Shown one piece after another: positions 11,131-21,897 of a stretch of DNA of 64,000 nt (the stretch's first letter is position 1; every line of letters starts with the position of its first letter). Where the stretch lies: assembly GCA_026225945.1 (NCBI GenBank), contig JAMJFZ010001868.1, positions 4,706,001 to 4,770,000 of the forward strand. The letters are read 5' to 3'. Source of the DNA: Cricetomys ansorgei. Lineage: Eukaryota > Chordata > Mammalia > Rodentia > Nesomyidae. Position numbers and translations under genes: made by a program. The notes under the pieces are model-generated. The model was not told the origin of the DNA and did no database searches. It worked only from the letters and a program-made list of their open reading frames with translations.

Positions 11131-12263
11131 CAGCTACATGGTAAAGAACTGGGAGCGGAAGTCTTCAGAGAAAGAATGTAAAAGTTCAGAATGTCAGGGA
11201 TCATGTTTAGGTTTTTGGCCAGTATGAGAAAGGAAAAAAATATAGAAGGGAAGGGAAAAAAAGGAAAGTTATATTACATTTTCTGAACTCAAACTTGGAA
11301 AATTGCATGCGGCTAACCATGAAGGCTCCTTAGGTGGCTACAGAGGGTACAGGCTTCTGGGAAGCATAAATACATTATTGCATCAGGACAATAATTATTC
11401 CTTCCATCTTCTTAGTGTGCTCTCTTATGAGTCAAATTTCCTGTGTTGCTGGTCTCACAGCCAGGTAGTTGAGAGTCATGAGAGATCATGTCTTCATCCA
11501 GGGCTAGAGATAACCTCATTCTGTTGACCAGGACGTCTAAGGGGAGGCAGTTGTGGTGTTTCCCTTTCTCTTAAGGGAATGGGAGATGGATTTCATAGCT
11601 GATTATGAAGGAGGGATTCATCCTTAATAGATTTCAAGTCTGGTAATGCAAGTCTAGAGAACTAACAAGAGGCCCTAATCACATTCACTAGCTTCCCCCC
11701 TGACCTCTAGTTCCCAGTCCTTCGATCAGAGTTCCCAGTCCTTTGATCTCAACAAAGTTTAATTCATTCTCCTTTCCCTTTTGCAGTAGTCCTGAGTAAA
11801 GTCTTTCTTTCCTGTTTAAGTCTGATTGGAGCAATTTTTCTTTGCAAATGAAAAACAATTTCAATCAGAGATTAATTAGAAACTAATCAAACCCTGGATG
11901 TATACTCATTTTTAAGATTATTGTAATCAGATCCAACGTGAAGAGTAAAATGGAAACTATTTCATGCAAATTCTTCTCCAAGAGACCTTCTGCGTCGGTT
12001 TCCTATTACTTCCATTTCTCTAGATGGTTTTATGTTGAGCCATTTCTGAACACATTAAATTGGCACTTTAAGATTTTGAAAGTATATATTATTTTAGGGA
12101 ATTAACTTTCTTTTTCTTTTAATTCAACCTTTAAAATTTTACTAATATTGAAGTAACATTATCAGTTCAGAGGTTTATTATGTTAAAAAAGTGAGATACA
12201 GGGATTTTCTCCAATGTGGCTCTGACAAGAAGACTCTAACATAAAAGTCCCCTTCTGCTATTG
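11131..12263. other. Unique sequence with a small tandem duplication
   Basis: No gene recognised. 11709-11748 contains two copies, 21 bp apart, of a 19-bp unit AGTTCCCAGTCCTT(C/T)GATC, followed by AGTAAAGTCTTTCTTTCCTG, which has the flavour of an LTR 3' region. I cannot assign it to a family. Confidence 0.45.
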
Positions 12264-12328
12264 CTCCTCCTCCTCCTCCTCCTCCTCCTCCTCCTCCTCC
12301 TCCTCCTCCTCCTCCTCCTCCTCCTCCT
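12264..12328. repeat. (TCC)n trinucleotide microsatellite
   Basis: About 21 uninterrupted CCT/TCC units. The strand asymmetry (all pyrimidine on the plus strand) makes it a candidate for triplex formation. Its minus-strand translation gives a poly-Arg frame that is not a gene. Confidence 0.97.
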
Positions 12329-13412
12329 TGTCATACAGTATTCCAGAGATGAAATTTTTGGGGTAGGCAATTTTATTCCCTTAATGTGATTTCTTTTATA
12401 GATACTGAAGTTAATCATCATTTGGAAAATAATATCAGAGCAACCATCTTTCCTAACTTTTGGAAATATCCAGGGTTTGGGGAAGAAAATCTGAGATCAT
12501 CAAAAGCCTTTGAAATGTTTTTATTATTCTAACTCACTTGGGGGTAGCCTCAGTTTCTATGGGTCTCTAAATAGTTGCCTTTTTTGAGGCCAGTGACTGC
12601 TTTCTTCCGTGTGAGGAAATGTGTGCAAGTTTTCTGAGTGTAAATCAGAGTGGAGGAGAAATAGAGTTGAAAGAGAATTTGCCTTTCTGAGACAGAAAGG
12701 ACGTTTACGTTATGAGATATTAGCTCTTTTTAGGCTGAAATATCTGAAAGCATGTTTCCTCTCTTATAAACACACTGACAGTGCCAACGTCAGGGCCTTG
12801 GGTACCCGTGCTTTGAACACCTTTAGTACTTCTTATTCAGTGGTTACTACGCTGCATGTCTCACAGTGATTCTTGTTCTGATTGGTCAGGCTGAAATAAT
12901 AATTTGAGATTCTTGACAATCACAAATCTAATGTATGATAGAAAGGAGCTATTTTACCACAGCATGTTTTAAAATATTTTCCCCTGTGGTTGTAGTGAGC
13001 TAGGATGAAGGTACTCTGAAGGTATCACAAACATAGGGCAAAATGTTTCTCAGATCGCTCAGAGTCGGGGAGGTGAAGAAGTCTTGGAGAAGGTGATTAC
13101 TCAGCAGTAAAATTTTAATGAAACTACCTCCATGGGAGGCAGCCAAATCCAATCTGTTAGCTTTCCTTCAGTGGCTTCAGCAGGTGGCACTAGTGTGCCT
13201 TTAATGACATTCAGTACAAAAGCAGGGAATAAGTGGGCTAAAGTTCTGCTCTTTCACATCCCAGAGCAGGAGCAGTTAAGTAGGAAACTAAGGATCATAT
13301 CCATTTACAGATATGTATAGACATATGGATAGGTTTTCTATTGTTGTAATCATGAAAGAGTTCATGCAAAACCTGCCTAACAATCAAAAGATGTATTTGA
13401 AATGACCCAGTG
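12329..13412. other. Unique sequence
   Basis: No gene or repeat recognised. Frames at 12621-12869 and 13132-13320 (62-82 codons) show no domain. The last six bases, CCAGTG (13407-13412), are one copy of the target duplication of the adjoining LTR. Confidence 0.5.
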
Positions 13413-13472
13413 TGTGGACGCCCGCCTCGCCTGCAAGGAAGACGCCGCACACAGGATTCTTCTGGTTCATGC

Positions 13473-13478
13473 TTTATT
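13473..13478 (-). terminator. Polyadenylation signal of the IAP-like LTR
   Basis: AATAAA on the minus strand (within CAATAAAGC), in the position expected for the R/U5 side of the LTR. Confidence 0.75.
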
Positions 13479-13537
13479 GAGGACAGCCGTTCAATTAAGT
13501 GTTGAGAGCAAAGACCCTGATTGCAAAAGGCACCCTG

Positions 13538-13545
13538 CTTATATA
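13538..13545 (-). promoter_or_regulatory. TATA box of the IAP-like LTR
   Basis: TATATAAG on the minus strand, 60 bases upstream of the AATAAA signal at 13473-13478. This is the usual spacing for a short R region. Transcription would run towards lower coordinates. Activity is inferred, not shown. Confidence 0.7.
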
Positions 13546-13758
13546 GAGCATAGGGCTACGTGACCGTCAATGATTGGATACTCGTCCAGACCCTCATTAG
13601 CATGGAGGGAGGTGGCAAGGACTGCTCTCCTGCGCCTGCGCTGTAACTTGTTTACTCCAAATGCAAGCAATTACTCCAAATGCGAGCAAGAAGAACCTGG
13701 AAGCAGGAAACCGGCGCCATCTTGTAATGGCGTTTCAACTCGGCTCCCAACACCAGTG

Positions 13759-14235
13759 TAAGATTAAAACTGTTTCCTCAGGTTTCCTAGATTTTAAGTT
13801 CTAGAGAAATTCACTCGACAAAGGCTGCTTTGCTTTGTCAATGGATCATTAAGAACAATGGCACTGTGCTGCAGACCGGTGTGCCTTGTACAGTGTGGAT
13901 TTGATTCAGCATACAGGAGCAGGTCCTGGGAATCTGAATTCCTGACATGTGTCTTAATTATGAGGGTCCTCAGGTCACACTTCAGTAGCAAGGCTAGGAA
14001 ATACTTCGTATCAGACCTACCTTCAACTCCTGTCAGGATTCCTTAACTGTGACCTTGGCAAGGTCATTTGATGACTGATTCTGCAGTTTTGAACCCAGTA
14101 GAAAAAAAAAGGTATCTTGAGCCTCTCTATTAGCATTTTTATGCACGGTAATCATCTCAGAATCCTATAAATTCTGGTTTATCTTTTTATTTTAATTCAC
14201 AAATATTTTAAATAGGGCCTAGAAGGAGTGTTTCT
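13759..14235. other. Unique sequence
   Basis: No gene or repeat recognised. Opposed frames of 62-65 codons at 13794-14046 overlap each other and lack domains. Confidence 0.5.
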
Positions 14236-14355
14236 TGCTTTTGCAGGGACACAAGGTCAGTTCCTCCACGTGGTGTAGCTGAGAGAGGCCTGTAGTATTG
14301 GAGGGGTTGACACCACTGCCCTCTGTGGGCACCTTTATAATCGTGAGCACTTTGT
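14236..14355 (+). mobile_element. Degenerate B2/B3-type SINE
   Basis: Weak but ordered match to a B2-superfamily body: TTGCAGGGACACAAGGTCAG (for TTGCAGAGGACCCAGGTTCAG), CCACGTGGTGTAGCTGAG, then GTTGACACCACTGCCCTCTG and TGGGCACC. Boundaries are approximate. Confidence 0.5.
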
Positions 14356-15255
14356 AATTAATGCCTCTTCCTGCACTAACTTAGACAAAATTAAAATAAT
14401 CAAAATGCATCTTAAAAATTTAAAACAATTGTTTTAATTTTTCTTTAATTTTGGATCACCTACCAAAGAAAATATTGTGCCTTGTGCGTTTTCAGATGAT
14501 TTTTAAATTGAACCTACTTACTTCAAATTTTTTGGCAATGGTTGACACACCAAGTAACATTTTAATTCATTTAGATTTTAGCTTGTGGCTTGACTATTAA
14601 CCTCAAAGTGGATATTAAAAGACAAGTGAATAAAACATACGATATCCAAACAAGAGAATTGACAACAAACCTAAAATCTGGTGGAAACATTCCACTGACT
14701 GAGAGAAAAAAAGAGGAAAAAGTTCTAAATCACTTAATTACGTAATGGTGACGGAATAATCCCATTCCAGGGGGAATTGAGAGTACATCTGTGAATCATT
14801 TCATTCTGTGACCTGAAAAATAAATTCATATATCCTAAGGATATAGGGTAGACTGCCTAGCTCCTTTTAGTACCAACAGAGTTAGCCTGAAGTAACACAG
14901 GCCTTTCTCAGGTCATAGGCCTCGCTGATATACATGGTTTCTTGTTGACCATAGTAAAGCTTTGCTACCACATACAGTTTGTCCATCTGTGTCTCAGCAG
15001 TACACCACAACTTTCAGCAGTTTTATGAGATTGGGCGCTTGCTACTTTTGTAATTAATGCCTAAGTGTTCAGTAGCCGAACATTTTGAATAAATGACTTT
15101 TTGGATGTGCAGGCAATTGAAGCAGGATATATGAGTTTGCATACAGAGGTGGTACATTGAGGTGTTCAGTCAGTAAAATAAATGATCTTTCTTTCCTTAG
15201 TGCTAACTTTGGAATACCACCATTGCATGTCTTCTTTCATCTCCAGAGTTAAGTA
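14356..15255. other. Unique AT-rich sequence
   Basis: No gene or repeat recognised. 14390-14680 is AT-rich and repeat-free with several TTAATTT/AATTAAA-like words. It could be a conserved noncoding element, but nothing here proves it. Confidence 0.4.
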
Positions 15256-15402
15256 AGCAGAGTGTGGGTAAGTCCGTTAACCTTTCTGAGTTTCAGTGTC
15301 TTCATGAGTAAAATGCACGTCTATAGAATCTTACTCTGTAGGGTCATTGAGACAGTGAGGTTTAATGCATGAGAAGACAGTTTGGAACTATGCTAAATTA
15401 CC
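15256..15402 (+). mobile_element. MIR SINE fragment
   Basis: GTGTGGGTAAGTCCGTTAACC, TTTCTGAGTTTCAGTGTCTTC, ATGAGTAAAATGCA, and TAGGGTCATTGAGACAGTGAGG follow the MIR core and 3' half in order. Confidence 0.8.
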
Positions 15403-16264
15403 AATGCATGCTGCCTGCAGGCATTTGTCTTGAATTTTAGGGTATGTTATGTTGGATAGAAGAAATGGCTTGTAGGTCATTCTCTGAACTCTTTAGTTGT
15501 TGTTGCTTTGGGTTTTTATTGATAGTCAGAATTAACTTTCAACTGTTAGTGAAATTTTACTTGTTTCAAAACAATAATTTCTTGTAGTAAAAGTTTGGTG
15601 AAGCTTTATTCTCAATATGAGTGATGTTAATTGATTATTCTATGTCCTTGGGCAATTTTGTAAGTATTTAAATATGTTAGAAAATTAATAATATCAATAA
15701 TGTGCAGTTTTTCTTACAAAAACAGCCATCATCTCTTACATTTTTCACATTAACTTTAAAAAAAAATGAAGCTTTCTAAAGATGCATTGTCTTAAAAGTG
15801 AACGGAAATGTTCCAACTCAGTCGTGCACAGAGTCTGCAGGCGCCTTGCGCTTTGGTAACAGGATCATCAGTAAGACTTCCAGCCAATTCCCAGTGTTGG
15901 TCTTCGATGTCCTCAGATTTTCCCAGGTGATGAATTAGGTTGAAAGTGCTAGCAACTATAATTGTAGTTTTAATAAATAAAAATCATGGATAAGAAACTT
16001 TGAAAAATGTTGCATCTGCACCAGCATGTGCTGATATTTTGTTTCTATTTCCTAAACAATGTAATCTGACCACTATTTAATGATATCCATATTGTATTCA
16101 GTGTCATAAAAAATCTTAAGGTGTTTTAGAGTTTCTGAGAGGATTATATGGGTAGTACTATACCATTTTTATATAAGTGACTTGGGAACTTTAGATCTTG
16201 GTGTTTGAGAACCATCCTGGAGCAAAAACATGGCAAGAAAAATACACATGTATGTGTTTTCTTT
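15403..16264. other. Unique AT-rich sequence
   Basis: No gene or repeat recognised. Confidence 0.5.
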
Positions 16265-16282
16265 ACACACACACAGATAGAG

Positions 16283-16318
<36 letters not shown>

Positions 16319-16338
16319 TAGAGAGAGAGAGAGAGAGA
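16265..16338. repeat. Compound (CA)(TG)n(GA)n microsatellite
   Basis: Short ACACAC run, then (GT) from about 16284 to 16317, then (GA) from 16319 to 16338. The (CA)5 and (TG)n arms are complementary and could pair. Confidence 0.95.
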
Positions 16339-18175
16339 ATAAGTAAGTACATGTCAGCTACATAAAACTGAACTCTTCACCAGAGCCCATTGCCCAGATT
16401 TTTTACATGGCATTAAGAATGCATTTAAATCAGAAGCCACAGGTTATGGGCACAGTGCCTGTGAGGTGACCTCCAGAGAAAATAGCCCCATTGACATTTA
16501 TCAGAATAAAGAGTGGATTCTGGGGTTATATCGTTCATTGACACTCTTCACAAATTGTATTAACATCCATATGACCTCACTGTGGCAAGCAAATTCCAAG
16601 CAGAAAACAGAATTCATCTCAGAATAGTCAGACAAGAAGTATTAAAAATGGGTGATTTACCAGTTGTGGATATGGTTAATGGAACCATTTTGAACCATTT
16701 TGAAATGCAATTCAAAAGTAGGAAAGAATTGGGGTGGAGACTCCTGGTTCCTTCTCCCTCCAGACCTGTAGACTATTCAAAGTGCCACTCTGGTGGAAAC
16801 TAACTGAGAAGGAAATCCACCGAGTGAGTCATGAAGAAGAGCCCCCCCTTGGTTCACTTGGTGGGGGAATGTGGCAAATGGACAATAGCCAGCATACTAA
16901 TGCTGGTGGTACTTAAATAGCTAAACAAAGCCTGCAGTGTTTTGCTAAAAGTATTGTTCATATTTCACATAGCTTGATTTAATATTTAGGAGTGACATGG
17001 GAAAACATTATTAACCTCATGTAAAACTTACTTTCTAACTTGGCCGAAGGTATAAAAATCCTCCAAAATGTGAGAGCTATGCAAATGTATGTGTACTCCT
17101 GGCTTTGCTTTTGAAATCAGTGAAGTATATCCTACATTACCACTTTTCACTGGAACCAGATCATATTTTCTATTTTCTAAAAATGATAAAGTTTATTAAT
17201 ATTGTTTCTACTTTTAGAAGAAGACAGCAGAATGTTTAACCTTTCCTCACTTTTATGGCATGAAATATTGATCCTAGATTGTTTTATCTTTTCTCTTGGA
17301 AATATGAAAGACGTGATTGCATAGAAGCAATCATAAGTCACTTAATTTACTAAATCTATCCAAATGTGCTCGGTAAAAACAACAAAAAAGCAATTTTTAT
17401 AGTCTGCAGCTCCATGACAAATTTCACTTCTGACTAATCAGAGTTCTTGTCAGGATTTGGTCCATGTCTCCTATAGGACAGTAATCAATCACCCAAGTAC
17501 TAAAGTGAAATTTGTTTAACATTCTAGTAAATGATGTTGTTACATACTCTTGTTAGTCCATACAAAATATTCATGTTATGTTCCGTTTCCCATTAAATTA
17601 GCTTGACTCTACTCAGCTTTAATAACACATAGACACTGTAGTTAACACAATTCTCTAACCCTGCTATGAGAGGCTAAGTATGACCTTTATAGTTACTAGA
17701 TTTAACAACAAAGATTTCTTCTTTAAATTTAGCAAAACATGAAATCAATTTCTAGAGAATTCTTTCCTGTGACAACAGGGATGCTAAGGAGAGTGGGGGC
17801 CAGGGAATGGCTGGTAAGGAGAAAGGTTTAGCAACAATGTCCTAAGGGTACACATGATTTGGTTAGAGCTCTATTTTTATTTTAACATGTTCTACAATTA
17901 TTTTTATTAGAATGTGTAAAAACAGGGACTTTGTGCACCCCCTGAGTGTAGTTGTGCTGGATTCTCTCCTGAGATGTTTGTGTTTAATAATTGTTTCAAC
18001 ATTGCTCATCTTATAGCTTTTATCTACTACTACTTTAAACTGAAATTAGTATAATAATGAACAATTATTCATTACTTCCTTGGGCACATTATTGGCTTTT
18101 AAGGTCAACATACACAAAGTTAACTTTATTTTATAGGGAAGAATAATAAGTCTTATTTATTAATTCTACTTTTGA
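16339..18175. other. Unique sequence
   Basis: No gene recognised in 1.8 kb. Two overlapping plus-strand frames (16582-16803 and 16734-16916) have no domain and no clear splice signals around them. Confidence 0.5.
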
Positions 18176-18345
18176 GGTGAAGTGCTTCACTTTCTGTGGG
18201 TCTCAGGCTCCCCACACATAAATGGGGGTTAAAATAACTCTCTGAGTTATGAGAATGAAGGCAGCCAGTGTTAGTTGTCTAGAATAGTGGTGAGCGTAAG
18301 GGGCAATTGATCAATGTCAGTTACTAACATTTTCATTTCTTCTGC
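18176..18345 (+). mobile_element. MIR SINE fragment, diverged
   Basis: TGCTTCACTTTCTGTGGGTCTCAGGCTCCCC, ACACATAAATGGGGGTTAAAATAAC, and CTGAGTTATGAGAATGAAGG occupy the positions of the MIR core (TCTGTGCCTCAGTTTCC, ATCTGTAAAATGGGG). Confidence 0.65.
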
Positions 18346-18861
18346 TTTCCCTAATAGAATAGCCAATAACTCTATAATCTAAGACCAGTAAGTACTTTGA
18401 AACAGGCATGTACATGAAGATAATAAGAATAATGATCAGTAGAACTTATTTGGGGATTGGTGCATTACTATCAGGTAGAAGAAGCATTAACCAGATGATC
18501 ATAGCACCAGAATGTCAGGAAGGAAAAAAAACAAACAAACAAAAACAGTCATGTCTGATGGATCCAATGACCAAGCAGTAGACCAAGAGATAGGAGAGAG
18601 TATAATGTGGCTTGGGAACAAGTTGAGAGGAAATAGGTTTTCTGAAGTGTGAAATCAAGGAGCCACAAAATTAGGCACTTCTTTAGCTATGTATATTTAA
18701 TCAAAAACATAAATATTCTGGCTTCTGTGAATCCCCTCACCATTTGAGAGTTATTTGGTTGTGTCTCAAAGTATTGACTTACAAATATGCTGTCTTACAA
18801 CTGGAGATGCGCCAAAGACCTTCAGCAAATGAACCTGTGGGGAGGGGAGGAAGTCTGAGTT
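18346..18861. other. Unique sequence
   Basis: No gene or repeat recognised, apart from a short AAACAAAC run at 18524-18544. Confidence 0.5.
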
Positions 18862-18865
18862 CTTT

Positions 18866-18939
<74 letters not shown>

Positions 18940-18973
18940 TTCCTTCCTTCCTTCCTTTCTTTCTTTCTTTTTT

Positions 18974-19069
<96 letters not shown>

Positions 19070-19070
19070 T
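18862..19070. repeat. (CTTT)n tetranucleotide repeat, about 209 bp
   Basis: Almost pure CTTT, with a CTTC block at about 18936-18955 and one TTTTTT interruption near 18970. It directly joins the A-tail side of the following antisense B1, so it is best read as that B1's expanded (AAAG)n tail. Long Phe-Leu-Ser and Lys-Arg-Glu frames here (up to 125 codons) are repeat artefacts. Confidence 0.97.
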
Positions 19071-19217
19071 TGAGACAGGGTTTCTCTTTTGTAACTCTGG
19101 CAGTCCTAGAACTCTAGAACTTATTATGTCAACTAGGATGACCTTGAACTCACAAAGATCTGCCTGCCTCTGTCTCCCAAGTGCTGAGATTAAAGGCATG
19201 TGCCACCACCACCTGGT
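19071..19217 (-). mobile_element. B1 SINE, antisense
   Basis: TGAGACAGGGTTTCTC, TGGCAGTCCTAGAACTC, GATGACCTTGAACTCAC, TCTGCCTGCCTCTGTCTCCC, AAGTGCTGAGATTAAAGGCA, TGTGCCACCACCACCTGG form a nearly complete 7SL-derived B1 in reverse complement. Confidence 0.95.
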
Positions 19218-19224
19218 TATGACA

Positions 19225-20345
19225 AGCTCCCTTATGAGTTATTAATTGAAGTTGTCCAAGAGACTCCCCACATATATAGCCTATTGCTACTGCTTTGGTT
19301 ATGGTAAGTCCTTATTGCTACAGACATTATCCATTTCAGAAATAAAGCCCAGAAACCACTGAGCTGAAACTGACCTGAAAGCCCTCTCCTTGCAGACTTG
19401 CTTTCATGATACCAGCAGGTGCCATGAAAGCTTCCAAAAGAGGAAACAACCAACAGTTTTATCCAGTTGTGATGCTTATGAACCACATCACCCAGTGTAA
19501 CATGATAATTCTAAGTGTGCAGTAGTGGCTTGCAAACTTTGGTGATAATCATAAATTCTCTATTGAACTTAAGTTGAGTGCAACAAGAGGGAGCCCATGT
19601 CTGGCACTGCAAACCTAGCTAACTGCTCATTGCTAGTGAAGTCATGGTCATTGGGGGAGAATCTACAACCACTCATTACTAAACTGGCATAAATTATAAC
19701 AAAAATTTATAAACATTTGCTCTTAGATAAGTGTAGCCCTCGCCCCTCATCAAGATGCCTGCAATAGATGAGGCCAGTACAGAAAACCACAACCGGTCAA
19801 AATGCAGAACTGTGGAGTCCAGTCCCAGTGAATACATCTACAAAATATTCTCATACCTAAGACTCAGGGGGCATTGGGGAAGAGAGAGTAGAAAGACTGG
19901 AAGAGCCAGAAGATCAGGAATTTTGCTGTGAGATTGTGGACTCCCATCAACATAACTGCCCAAACGTGAACTGCAAACAAGGATGAGACAAATGAGCATA
20001 CCAAACTGGATGGAGAAAGGGCATGGAAGCCTCAGTCCTACATTTAGAACTATAGGCAACCAAGAAAAGCTGGCGTTGGGAGACCTGCCTTCCCCAGGGA
20101 ACAAGGAATAGCATATAAACTGGTTGCTCTGTGTCAAACTGTCAGCCCTGAAAAAATATAAAAGCTATCATTGTATTCAATAAACAGGTTATATTTAGGA
20201 ATATATATGTATGTGCATACAATCATGTAAAATCATACATGACTTTGACAACAGCAGGGACAGTTTGGAGGAAGGAAAGGAAGAAATGGTGTAATTCAAT
20301 CATAATCTTAAAAATGCAAAGAGAAAAAAATTAAATTAACAAAAG
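19225..20345 (+). mobile_element. LINE-1 Lx 3'UTR, 5'-truncated
   Basis: Sense copy of a rodent Lx 3'UTR. Blocks in order: AAGCCCAGAAACCACTGAGC, AACAACCAACAGTTTTATCC, GATGCTTATGAACCACATCA, GTGCAGTAGTGGCTTGC, CAACAAGAGGGAGCCCATG, CATTGGGGGAGAATCTACA, CAGTACAGAAAACCACAACC, AATGCAGAACTGTGGAGTCC, GCATTGGGGAAGAGAGAGTAG, CCAAGAAAAGCTGGCGTTGG, and a purine-rich end with TCATAATCTTAAAAATGC. No ORF2 coding sequence is present. Frames on the minus strand here are shadows. Confidence 0.9.
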
Positions 20346-20349
20346 AACA

Positions 20350-20607
20350 GGGAGGATGTTATATGCGTGAAATCCTAGTTCTGAGGAGCAGAGACACTGT
20401 CTCTGGGATTTGCTGGCTAGCTAGCCTATCCAACTGGGGAGTCCAGGAGCCAGAGAGAGACCCAATCACAAAAATGGTAGATGAAGGAAGACATCTGAAG
20501 TTGACCTTTGACCTCCATACAGAGACATAAACACTCATCCCCTACATGTGATAATGCATGCGTGCATACATACATACACACATGCATGCATGCATACATA
20601 CATACAC
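20350..20607 (+). mobile_element. B4/RSINE1-like composite SINE with CATA-rich tail
   Basis: TGAAATCCTAGTTCTGAGGAG, TGGGATTTGCTGGCTAGC, GTCCAGGAGCCAGAGAGAGACC, and GAAGTTGACCTTTGACCTCCAT match the 3' body of RSINE1/B4-type elements. It ends in ATGCATG/CATACATA repeats (about 20555-20607). It directly follows the L1 A-rich end. Confidence 0.75.
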
Positions 20608-21364
20608 ACCACTGAGACACTTATGAAAAGGAGACTTCCTTCAGTGAGGTAGATAGTAAGCTGTGTTTTGTCTGTCGGTTGCCTTGCTGCGACAGTTAGA
20701 CTTGGGCTTGTGGCGTGAAGACTGCATGACTAATGACGAGTCATTTCAGAGATCAGTTGACACGGGCTTGAGCCAGCATCAGTTCCATAAGAGAGAAGCT
20801 TAAATGATGTTCTGGGGAGGCGATAACACTGACCGTGGTGAGTGGGTTATGGACAAAATAGAACACTTGCTGACTGAGGGAGACGGAGAAGTGGAAGAAA
20901 TCTGACAGATTTGTGTTTTATAATTGGGAACCACTTGGTCTCAATCAAATTATGGAATACGAAAAAATGTTGTTTTTTTTTAGAGGCCAGTGGAAAATAC
21001 GAAGGTGAGAACAAGAATTGGATTTTAACTTCGTACAGGTCTCAAATGTCTGAGATATAGCAGGTCATTGAATGCTCATATGTTAATGTTCATGTCAGAT
21101 ATCTAGAATGAGATCATATTTAACAGTCATCAGAGCAGGAAAATATTTTTCTTCAGAAACAAAAAGCCTTGGACCTGTGTGTTTAGCCTGTATATCAGAG
21201 CAGTGTTAGCAGCTTACACAGTGTTTGTATTTTGTTGTCATGATAAATCAATATAGTAGGTACTTCAAGTGTGAGAAAACTCTCTGGTGCAATTATAAAT
21301 GAAATTTAATGTTCAGGAATGAGTATACCTGACTGAAGAGGGAATATGGTGAAGGAGTGACAGA
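20608..21364. other. Unique sequence
   Basis: No gene or repeat recognised. Confidence 0.5.
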
Positions 21365-21402
21365 TTAATAATAATAATAATAATAATGAAAATAATAATA
21401 AA
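21365..21402. repeat. (AAT)n microsatellite, interrupted
   Basis: ATA/ATAATA units with one GAA interruption near 21388. Confidence 0.95.
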
Positions 21403-21454
21403 AAAATGAACAACTTAGGGAGGTCAGATATGGTGTAAAAAGCTTTTACCAAGC

Positions 21455-21756
21455 TTTTTATAATGTCTTTATTCAGCAGAAAAACATATCAATATCCAAT
21501 GATCTGGAATTCACTCATGATCTTCTGGACTCCTCCAAAGGGCTTGGGTCATTTCTCTGGCTCTTCCCTCTGCAGCACACAGTTTTTCCTTTAGGCTCTG
21601 GATGGCTCTCCTCCATCTAGAATTGGATGCTGCTGTTCATGGTGGTGATCCCTTGGTACTGGCATCTTTAGAATGTTGGGGTCTTCTGCTGCAATTGAGC
21701 TACACTTTCAGCAGTAACCTCTCCTGGGTTCTCTTCATGGTCCCAAGTCTCAAGCA
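21455..21756. mobile_element. Rodent medium-reiteration repeat (RMER1/ERV-like)
   Basis: TGTCTTTATTCAGCAGAAAAAC, then GATCTTCTGGACTCCTCC, CCCTCTGCAGCACACAG, CTGCTGTTCATGGTGGTGATCC, TTGGTACTGGCATCT, GGGTCTTCTGCTGCAA, and GTTCTCTTCATGGTCCCAAG. This phrase set recurs in mouse interspersed repeats of RMER/LTR type. The family name is tentative; repeat status is more secure. Confidence 0.55.
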
Positions 21757-21897
21757 CACAGTACTAGGAAAGCAGAAGCAGGCAGATCTCTATCAGTCAA
21801 GGATAGCCTGGTCTACATAGTGAGTTCCTGGATAGCCAGGCCTACATAGAGAGACCTTCTCTCAAAAATCTAAAACAAACAGCAAAAGAAAAGCAAG
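21757..21897 (+). mobile_element. B1 SINE, 3' two thirds
   Basis: GCAGAAGCAGGCAGATCTC, AGGATAGCCTGGTCTACATAG, GAGTTCCTGGATAGCCAGG, CTACATAGAGAGACC, CTCTCAAAAA and an A-rich tail. The 5' end lacks the GGCGGTGG head. Confidence 0.9.

Larger units (their letters stand above)
13413..13752 (-). mobile_element. Solo ERVK LTR, IAP-like
   Basis: Read on the minus strand this 340-bp unit starts TGTTGGGAGCCG and ends CGTCCACA, so it has TG...CA termini. It carries the IAP-type block TTACAAGATGGCGCC, a CCAATCA box, a TATATAAG box (13538-13545), a CAATAAAGC polyadenylation signal (13473-13478) and an IAP-like U5 end (AGAAGAATCCTGTGTG...GCGTCTTCC). A perfect 6-bp target duplication CCAGTG flanks it (13407-13412 and 13753-13758), as expected for ERVK. 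No internal retroviral sequence remains, so it is a recombined solo LTR. It is the most CpG-rich stretch in the window. Confidence 0.93.

Noticed and set aside
12236..12421. Frame with a long poly-Arg run on the minus strand
   Set aside because: Produced by the (TCC)n repeat.
18744..19199. Frames of 109-125 codons on both strands
   Set aside because: Translations of the (CTTT)n tract and the flanking B1.
19232..20137. Minus-strand frames of 84 and 99 codons
   Set aside because: They lie antisense within an L1 3'UTR that has no coding function.
20726..20750. AP-1-like TGACNNGTCA site
   Set aside because: Short motif expected by chance; no supporting context.
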